From NCBI GenBank assembly GCA_040349255.1, contig JBEQUE010000080.1, forward strand, positions 1 through 64,000: a stretch of DNA of 64,000 nt, read 5' to 3'. The notes beneath the pieces were generated by a model. The model did not search any database. It saw nothing but the letters and a program-made list of their open reading frames with translations, and was not told the origin of the DNA. Numbering within the stretch: position 1 is the stretch's first letter; every line of letters begins with the position of its first letter. Of this stretch, positions 58,662 to 64,000 are shown one piece after another. This DNA is from DATMER01 sp040349255. Lineage in GTDB: Bacteria; Acidobacteriota; Thermoanaerobaculia; Multivoradales; UBA5704. The position numbers and the translations under genes are program-made.

Positions 58662-59818
58662 CGACGCACTCTCGCCATCCAGTCCCCCCACCAGATTCCG
58701 AGCCGGGAGGAGAGCACGGCGAGCGCGAAGGCCGTGGCGAACGTGGCGGGCTTCACCGGGTCCGCTTCCAGATTCCAGAACTGGTAGCGCCACTCCGCGA
58801 GCCGCGAGCCGTAGCTCCAGTGCCGGTCGCCGGCGAAGAACGCGTTGCGCGACGCCGGCGACAGCAGGAACTCGGCGAACAGCCACTGAGCCACGAAGAA
58901 GAGCGCCACGAACGCCGCCCCCAGCAGCAACGCCGACTTCCAGCCGTTCTTCCGCCTGCGCATCAGCAGGTCGATCCCCAGCGCCGGCACGACCAGCAGG
59001 AGAGGGAAGGCCGGCGGCGCCATGTGGTCGAGCGGGTTGTTGATCGGCCCGAGCAGCGGCCGGGCCGGGAAGAGCGGCAGGATCCAGACCATGGCCGCCA
59101 CGACCAGCATGTAGGAGGCCGCGGTCAGGGTGGCGGGCCAGCGCAGGCGCGAGCTCCGCGCCACCGCCGCCAGCAGGGCGGGATAGACCGCGCAGGAGAC
59201 CTTGTAGAAGATCGCCGCGTGCTGCTCGTTCGGATGGCCGTACTCGGAGAGCAGGATGGTGAGCATCAGCAGAACAATCCCGGCGGCGTACACGAAGGCC
59301 AGTCCCAGGGAGGTCTCCTGGTCTTCAGAAGCCCGGTTCCGGGGCGCGAGGACCAGCAGCATCGTGCCCACCTGGATGGCGATCATGCCGGCCGCGAGCA
59401 CCGTGTGCGGCGGCGAGAGGATCTTGACGTCCAGGCCGTAGACGTTGTGCCACCAGTCGTCGAACGGGGCCGAGGTCAGCATGGCCAGCGCGCCCCAGAT
59501 CGCCACCCAGGCGCCGTAGGGCGCCCGGAACCCCCAGAAGCGGACCGCGGCCGCGCGCTCCTCCGGCGTGCCGGCGAAGGTGGTGCGCAGAGCCAGCCAG
59601 CCGCCGCAGATCCCGGCCAGCACGCCGCCGAGATAGATCGCCATGTGGGCCGGGGTCCAGAACGTGTCCCGGCCGATCGTCATGTGCCAGGAGATGTCCC
59701 AGAGCAGGCCGACCGCGATGCTGGTCGAGCCCACCAGCATGGCCGGGATGGTCCAGGTCAGGCCGGCGGACCGGACGAGGGTCTCCGGAGGGTGAACGGC
59801 CGGCGCGATGGATTCCAT
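58658..59818 (-). CDS. Polytopic membrane protein, unknown
   Basis: 386 aa from ATG 59818, about ten transmembrane helices. Conserved-looking His/Trp in the membrane (WDISWHMTIGRDTFWTPAHMAIY) could bind heme or metal, but no known oxidase or transporter signature is evident. It is the first gene of the three-gene operon. ATG 59818 is favoured over 59863 because the added residues are unlike a membrane-protein N-terminus. Related proteins commonly lie beside FixH/YtkA-like genes, as here. Confidence 0.72.
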   Translation of the reverse strand: MESIAPAVHPPETLVRSAGLTWTIPAMLVGSTSIAVGLLWDISWHMTIGRDTFWTPAHMAIYLGGVLAGICGGWLALRTTFAGTPEERAAAVRFWGFRAPYGAWVAIWGALAMLTSAPFDDWWHNVYGLDVKILSPPHTVLAAGMIAIQVGTMLLVLAPRNRASEDQETSLGLAFVYAAGIVLLMLTILLSEYGHPNEQHAAIFYKVSCAVYPALLAAVARSSRLRWPATLTAASYMLVVAAMVWILPLFPARPLLGPINNPLDHMAPPAFPLLLVVPALGIDLLMRRRKNGWKSALLLGAAFVALFFVAQWLFAEFLLSPASRNAFFAGDRHWSYGSRLAEWRYQFWNLEADPVKPATFATAFALAVLSSRLGIWWGDWMARVRR

Positions 59819-59943
59819 GATCGGATGACGATAGCACGGCTCGCTTTTGGGGCTCTCCTGCACCTACTACTTTCGAGAACAAGCTGTAAGCCAGCCGTAT
59901 CCCTCCTCGGGGCAGGGTCGCGTGGGCCCTGCCCCCCACTTTT

Positions 59944-59952
59944 TGCTAGCAT
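59944..59952 (+). promoter_or_regulatory. Candidate extended -10 (TGC-TAGCAT) of the PrsW-like gene
   Basis: TGCTAGCAT lies 23 bp before ATG 59976, predicting a short leader of about 16 nt. The upstream CCCACTTTT offers no clear -35. Confidence 0.35.
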
Positions 59953-59975
59953 CCCGACAGCTCGGAGCGAATGCC

Positions 59976-61217
59976 ATGAACGGGCAGTGGTTCTATGTCC
60001 ACAACGGCAGCACGGCGGGACCGGTCGGGGCGGACGTCCTGGCCCGCCTGGCCGCCGAGGGCGTCGTCCTGCCGATGACCTACGTCTGGCAGGAGGGGAT
60101 GCCCTCCTGGGTGCTGGCGACCGATGTCCCCGGCCTCCTGCCGCCGCCGGGCGCGGTTCCTCTCCCGCCCATCCCCGCCGTCCCGCTCCCGCCGCCGGCC
60201 GTGTCGGGCCGCAGCATCCTGGGCCAGATCGGGGTCAGCATCAGCCACGCCACCGAGCTGCCGACGCTCTCGGGCGTGCCGATCCGGGAGGTCCTGCTCG
60301 GCGGCCTCCAGCCCGGGGTGACCACCCACCATATCGAGGACCTGTTCATCGTCGGCACCGAGACCACCACGCCCGACGTGGCCACCCTCCCTTCGGGCTG
60401 GCCCACGCCGCGGGTGTTCTGGCGCATCTTCGCCGTCTCGGTGGCGGCCTACCTGCTCCTGATGACGGGCCTGCGGCAGTTCGGGAACCTCAACTTCCTG
60501 CCGGGCATGATCGTCCTCGGCGCCTTCGTGGTCCCCCTCTCCGTGGTGGTGCTCTTCTTCGAGCTCAACGTGCCGCGCAACGTCTCGGTCTACCAGGTCG
60601 CGAAGATGATCCTTTTCGGCGGCGCGCTGAGCCTCTTCGTGACCATGATCGTGAGCGCCCTCGTCCCCGGCGACGGCTCGGGCTCGCTGATCCCCGCCAT
60701 GCTGACCGGCGTGGTCGAGGAGCTCGGCAAGGCGCTCGTCCTCCTGCTCCTCGTGGCGTCGCCGCGCTACCGTTTCCAGCTCAACGGCCTGCTCTTCGGC
60801 GCCGCGGTCGGGGCCGGCTTCGCGGGCTTCGAGTCGGCCGGCTACGCCCTCCTGACGGCGATCGCCAGCAACAGCCCCGAAGCGGCTTCGGGCAGCATTC
60901 TCATCCGCGGCCTGCTCGCGCCGGGCGGGCACGTCATCTGGACGGCCATGGTCGGCGCCGCGCTCTGGAAGGTCAAGGGAGGCCGGCCGTTCGAGATCGG
61001 CATGCTTTTCCACCCCGTGGTCGTCCGCCGCTGGCTGACCGCCGTCGTCCTGCACGGGCTCTGGGACACCGACCTGCCCCTGATCCCGCCGCTGCTCAAG
61101 TGCGCCCTCCTGCTGATCGTCGGCTGGTACATCGTCTTCGCCATGCTCAAACAGGCCCTGGCCGAGGTCGAGACCGCCAAGACCGCCGCCGTCGAAGCGC
61201 TGACGCGCGCCGCCTGA
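59976..61217 (+). CDS. GYF_2-domain PrsW-family membrane protease-like protein
   Basis: 413 aa. The N-terminal GYF_2 domain (QWFYVHNGSTAGPVGADVLARL, MPSWVLATDVP) occupies about 1-55, followed by a Pro-rich linker and about eight transmembrane helices. The PrsW-type motif is present (VVEELGKAL, Glu248-Glu249-x2-Lys252), along with later conserved residues (GAGFAGFESAGYA; VLHGLWDTDLP with His). PrsW proteins can cleave anti-sigma factors within the membrane. A link to the zinc-type anti-sigma at 3951 is speculative. Confidence 0.87.
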   Translation: MNGQWFYVHNGSTAGPVGADVLARLAAEGVVLPMTYVWQEGMPSWVLATDVPGLLPPPGAVPLPPIPAVPLPPPAVSGRSILGQIGVSISHATELPTLSGVPIREVLLGGLQPGVTTHHIEDLFIVGTETTTPDVATLPSGWPTPRVFWRIFAVSVAAYLLLMTGLRQFGNLNFLPGMIVLGAFVVPLSVVVLFFELNVPRNVSVYQVAKMILFGGALSLFVTMIVSALVPGDGSGSLIPAMLTGVVEELGKALVLLLLVASPRYRFQLNGLLFGAAVGAGFAGFESAGYALLTAIASNSPEAASGSILIRGLLAPGGHVIWTAMVGAALWKVKGGRPFEIGMLFHPVVVRRWLTAVVLHGLWDTDLPLIPPLLKCALLLIVGWYIVFAMLKQALAEVETAKTAAVEALTRAA

Positions 61218-61218
61218 G

Positions 61219-62895
61219 TCAGAACAGCGGACCGTCCGCGCCGAGCATCGCCGAGCGGACGATGGGGATCGGGGGACCGCCGAACGAGAGGAAGCGGTCG
61301 TGGAACGCGCGCCAGGCGGCGCGCCCTCCCCGTGAGGCGGTCCAGTCCTCGCGCAGCCGGCGCACCATCAGCTTGCCCAGCGTGTAGTTGAGGAACGCCG
61401 GGTCGAACGTGCCACGCGCCGCCTGCTGGCGGGCGTTCGCCGCGTCCTGGAAGCCCTTCTCCTGGAACATCCGCTCGGCCTCCTCGACCGTCAGGCTGCC
61501 GGCGTGGAGACCGATCGCCACCAGGTAGCGGACGTTGCGGAGCAGCGCGTTCTGGAGCTGGCCGATCCGGGTCGGCGGATCGCCGGCCCCGAAGCCGGCC
61601 TCCCAGATCAGCTCCTCCGCGTAGTGCGCCCAGCCCTCGGCGAAGCCGTAGCCCACGAAGAGCCGGCCGATCAGCGATTCGGCGCGGTTCGAGTGCAGGA
61701 ACTGCAGGAAGTGCCCGGGCCACACCTCGTGCGCCGTGATGAAGAGCAGGTCCGCCTCGCCCGGCAGGTAGGCGGCGCGCTCCTCGGGCGACCACGAGAC
61801 GTCCGGCGGCGAGATATAGTAGATGGCCGGCAGGTGCCGGTCGTAGGGTCCGGGGATGTCGATGTAGGCCGAGTTCCAGCGCTGGTAGGGCGGCGACTCC
61901 TGCACCTGGGCCTCCTCGTCGCCCGGGATGCTCACCAGCCCGGTCTCCTCGACGAAGCGGCGCAGGCCGGAGAGCTGGCGGCGGGCCGCCTCCAAGGGAC
62001 CTTCCGGCGGCTTCCCGGCCTGCACGCGGGCCAGGCACTCCTCGACCGGGACTCCCGGCGCCCACTCCCGGCAGGCCTCCTTGAGGGCGGCGAGGTTGCG
62101 CTCCAGCTCGCGCCGGCCCGCCGCCTCCAGGTCGTCCAGGGAGACGTCCACCCGCTCGGTCTCGCGGAGCATGCCGCGGAAGAGGTCCGCGCCCATGGCG
62201 AAGCCGTCCACCGGCGCCGCGGCGATCCGGTCCTGGAACCAGGCGCCCAGCTCCCGCATGGCCGCGGCCGCGCTGGCGTTCGCCTTCCGGAACCCGGCCT
62301 GGAGGTCCGGATCGTCCACCGCCGCGAAGACCTGGGGTACGTCGCTTTCGTAGTAGCCGGCCAGGCCGCCGAACGACATCCTGCCCAGCTCGGCATAGCT
62401 CCGGGGCAGGCGGAAGTCTTGTAGATTTTCCCGGATCTGGACGGCGGCCCGCGGCACTTCCCGGGCATAGGCCACGTAGGCCCGCAGGCGGTCCGCCAGG
62501 GGAGCGTACTCGCGGGTCAGGTAGAGCGCCGGGTCGAGCGTGCCGGCATAGTAGATCGGGTTGCGCCGGTGCCACTCGGCGTCCTCGATCCAGAAGAGGT
62601 CGTGGTCGATCTGGGCGATCAGCCCCTCGCGCTCGACCTGCCGGCGCTCGTCGAGGCAGCCGGGATCGAAAGCCAGGGCCCGCTCCCGCTCGCCGCGCAG
62701 CCAGGAGCACTTCCCGGACATCGCTTCGGCGCTCCAGTCCGGCAGCCGGCCGTCGTACTCGTGGCGGCCCGCTGAGGAGGCGAAGGTCGGGTTCTGCTCG
62801 CAATACTCTTCGAGGAACGACTCGGCGAACCGGTCCCACGCGGGAGCGACGGCCGACACATCCAGGCAGGGCAGTCCTTTCGCTTCCGCGTCCAT
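61219..62895 (-). CDS. DUF885-family putative metallopeptidase
   Basis: 558 aa without a signal peptide. The metal-binding motif is HEVWPGH (His389, Glu390, His395), with downstream GFAEGWAHYAEEL and the C-terminal TLGKLMVRRLRED. DUF885 proteins resemble M3/M32-type alpha-helical metallopeptidases. Many relatives are secreted lipoproteins; this copy appears cytoplasmic. Substrate unknown, but it fits the peptide-catabolism theme. ATG 62895 has only weak ribosome-site sequence (CCCCCACC). Confidence 0.88.
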   Translation of the reverse strand: MDAEAKGLPCLDVSAVAPAWDRFAESFLEEYCEQNPTFASSAGRHEYDGRLPDWSAEAMSGKCSWLRGERERALAFDPGCLDERRQVEREGLIAQIDHDLFWIEDAEWHRRNPIYYAGTLDPALYLTREYAPLADRLRAYVAYAREVPRAAVQIRENLQDFRLPRSYAELGRMSFGGLAGYYESDVPQVFAAVDDPDLQAGFRKANASAAAAMRELGAWFQDRIAAAPVDGFAMGADLFRGMLRETERVDVSLDDLEAAGRRELERNLAALKEACREWAPGVPVEECLARVQAGKPPEGPLEAARRQLSGLRRFVEETGLVSIPGDEEAQVQESPPYQRWNSAYIDIPGPYDRHLPAIYYISPPDVSWSPEERAAYLPGEADLLFITAHEVWPGHFLQFLHSNRAESLIGRLFVGYGFAEGWAHYAEELIWEAGFGAGDPPTRIGQLQNALLRNVRYLVAIGLHAGSLTVEEAERMFQEKGFQDAANARQQAARGTFDPAFLNYTLGKLMVRRLREDWTASRGGRAAWRAFHDRFLSFGGPPIPIVRSAMLGADGPLF

Positions 62896-62920
62896 GGTGG
62901 GGGAGTTTACCGGAACCCGG

Positions 62921-62929
62921 TGCTAGGAT
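62921..62929 (+). promoter_or_regulatory. Candidate extended -10 (TGC-TAGGAT)
   Basis: TGCTAGGAT ends 10 bases before ATG 62940. The spacer includes half of a perfect dyad CCGCCAT-C-ATGGCGG (62931-62945) that contains the start codon. The expected leader is only a few bases. Confidence 0.35.
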
Positions 62930-62939
62930 TGCCGCCATC

Positions 62940-63386
62940 ATGGCGGAACAGAACTATCGCAACCATGTCAGGACCGTGCCGGGCTATCACTACGTGACGT
63001 TCGGCATTCTGGCTGTCAACCTGCTCTGGTCGCTGTACCGGCTCTTTCGGCCGGCGGTGGAGGGGATGCCCCTGATCGACCGCCTGCTGGCGGTCCTGGT
63101 GGCCGGGGCGCTGGCCGGCATCGCGCTTTACGGCCGGCTCTTCGCGCTGGCGGTGCAGGACCGGGTCATCCGCAACGAGATGCACGCCCGCCTGGCCGCG
63201 GTGCTGCCGCCCGACCTGCGGGCGCGCATCGGAGAGCTGCGCCGGGGCCACCTGGTCGCTCTGCGCTTCGCGGGCGACGAGGAGCTGCCGGAGCTGACCC
63301 GCCAGGTCCTGGAGGGCAGGCTGACGAAGGGGGATGACATCAAGAAGGCGGTTCGGAGCTGGCAGCCGGACCATCTGCGGGCGTAA
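62940..63386 (+). CDS. DUF6526-like small membrane protein
   Basis: 148 aa. Family-like start MAEQNYRNHVRTVPGYHYV, two transmembrane helices (about 18-36 and 48-68), then a cytoplasmic helical tail (AALPPDLRARIGEL; RFAGDEELPELTRQVLEG; KKAVRSWQPDHLRA). No assigned function in the family. Divergent from the DUF885 gene. Confidence 0.85.
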   Translation: MAEQNYRNHVRTVPGYHYVTFGILAVNLLWSLYRLFRPAVEGMPLIDRLLAVLVAGALAGIALYGRLFALAVQDRVIRNEMHARLAAVLPPDLRARIGELRRGHLVALRFAGDEELPELTRQVLEGRLTKGDDIKKAVRSWQPDHLRA

Positions 63387-63449
63387 AAGCGGGTCTGCGT
63401 CCGTCAATTCCGGCTGAGAGCTCAATGCCGAGCCGGAAAGGACAGAACC

Positions 63450-64000
63450 ATGGCAGATCTCGCTTCCCTTCTTCAGGTCAAGGAACAGTTGAGCCTCCGG
63501 TTTCTCCAGCCGGGGATCCAGGCGAACGTGGTGGCCAGAACACCGCGGCGCTCGATGGACGAGGCGGTTGCGCAGGCCCGCAACAACGTTCATGCGGTGG
63601 GCGTCGGCCCCAAGGTGGTGGACGGGCGCATGACGGACGAGATGTGCGTCCGCCTGTATGTCATCCAGAAGCTGCCGGCCGGAGCCCTCAATCCGAACGA
63701 CGTCCTGCCCGAGGAGGTCGACGGCGTCCCCATCGACGTGATCGAGTCCGCCCCCGCCTTCCTCCTGGAGACGATCAGCCGGGGGGAGGAGCAGGCCATC
63801 GCGAGCCTCGAGGCTTTCGGGGCGCCCGTGATGGCGGCGGCCACCTGTACGGCCGCGCGCCAGTCGCGCCAGCGGCCCGTGATCGCCGGCATCAGCACCG
63901 GCCACTTCGCGATTACGGCCGGCACGCTCTCCTGCTTCTGCCACTCGACCCGTGCCGGCGAAGACCCGGAGGCGGTCCACGCCCTCAGCAACAACCACGT
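63450..64000 (+). CDS. Trypsin-like (chymotrypsin-fold) serine peptidase-type protein, 3' truncated by window end
   Basis: The frame from ATG 63450 (after AAAGGA) is open to the window edge, giving about 183 residues. An N-terminal helical/ferredoxin-like region (NNVHAVGVGPKVVDGRMTDEMCVRLYVIQKLP; VDGVPIDVIE) matches the leader of bacterial trypsin-like proteins of this type. RPVIAGISTGHFAITAGTL and SNNH then mark the start of the protease fold, with His in SNNH as the expected catalytic His. Asp and Ser lie beyond the window, so activity cannot be judged. No signal peptide. Confidence 0.75.
   Translation, partial: MADLASLLQVKEQLSLRFLQPGIQANVVARTPRRSMDEAVAQARNNVHAVGVGPKVVDGRMTDEMCVRLYVIQKLPAGALNPNDVLPEEVDGVPIDVIESAPAFLLETISRGEEQAIASLEAFGAPVMAAATCTAARQSRQRPVIAGISTGHFAITAGTLSCFCHSTRAGEDPEAVHALSNNH

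Overview
High-GC (roughly 70 %) bacterial chromosome with dense gene packing, many 4-nt stop/start overlaps (ATGA/GTGA), Gram-negative lipid A/Kdo genes, a TonB receptor, Tat- and lipoprotein-type signals and a large set of secreted peptidases. The mix (secretin carrying a cohesin domain, VPS10/sortilin-type repeat protein, tricorn-like protease, DUF885, vanadium haloperoxidase, TIG proteins) suggests a member of the Acidobacteriota, possibly near Thermoanaerobaculia. That placement is inference from gene content. I see no rRNA, tRNA, CRISPR array, insertion sequence or prophage.

Layout. 1-3218 (minus): lipid A/Kdo genes waaA-lpxK and an LpxL-type acyltransferase, with a 21-bp palindromic tandem array between the last two. 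3292-16137 (plus): ECF sigma and zinc-type anti-sigma genes heading a type II secretion/type IV pilus-like operon (secretin-N protein, GspF, GspE, PilM-, PilN-, PilO- and PilP-like proteins, secretin, three pseudopilins), then dut; a phosphodiesterase lipoprotein follows. 17751-21359 (minus): four genes joined by 4-nt overlaps, a lysine 2,3-aminomutase, two ATP-grasp ligases and a GNAT acetyltransferase, probably making a beta-lysine-containing metabolite. 21794-27603: HIT protein, quinone oxidoreductase-like protein, YCII protein, a 1098-residue Asp-box protein and a VOC protein.

27604-36119 is the most accessory-looking part: a non-coding stretch with a perfect 13-bp hairpin and a 61-bp tandem repeat, then a 2056-residue TIG-repeat protein. 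That protein contains a pyroglutamyl-peptidase-like (C15) domain whose catalytic Cys is replaced by Ser. An AlbA_2/Schlafen-type regulator follows.

36120-64000 is a run of mostly single genes: vanadium haloperoxidase, S10 carboxypeptidase, FAD oxidoreductase, MBL hydrolase, tricorn-like protease, AHSA1 protein, a secreted protein with a TonB receptor, an orphan histidine kinase, tandem GCPII-like M28 peptidases, a three-gene His/Met-rich membrane operon, a PrsW-like protein, a DUF885 protein, a DUF6526 protein and a truncated trypsin-like gene. Together the secretion operon and the exopeptidases suggest a cell that exports enzymes and lives on proteins and peptides.
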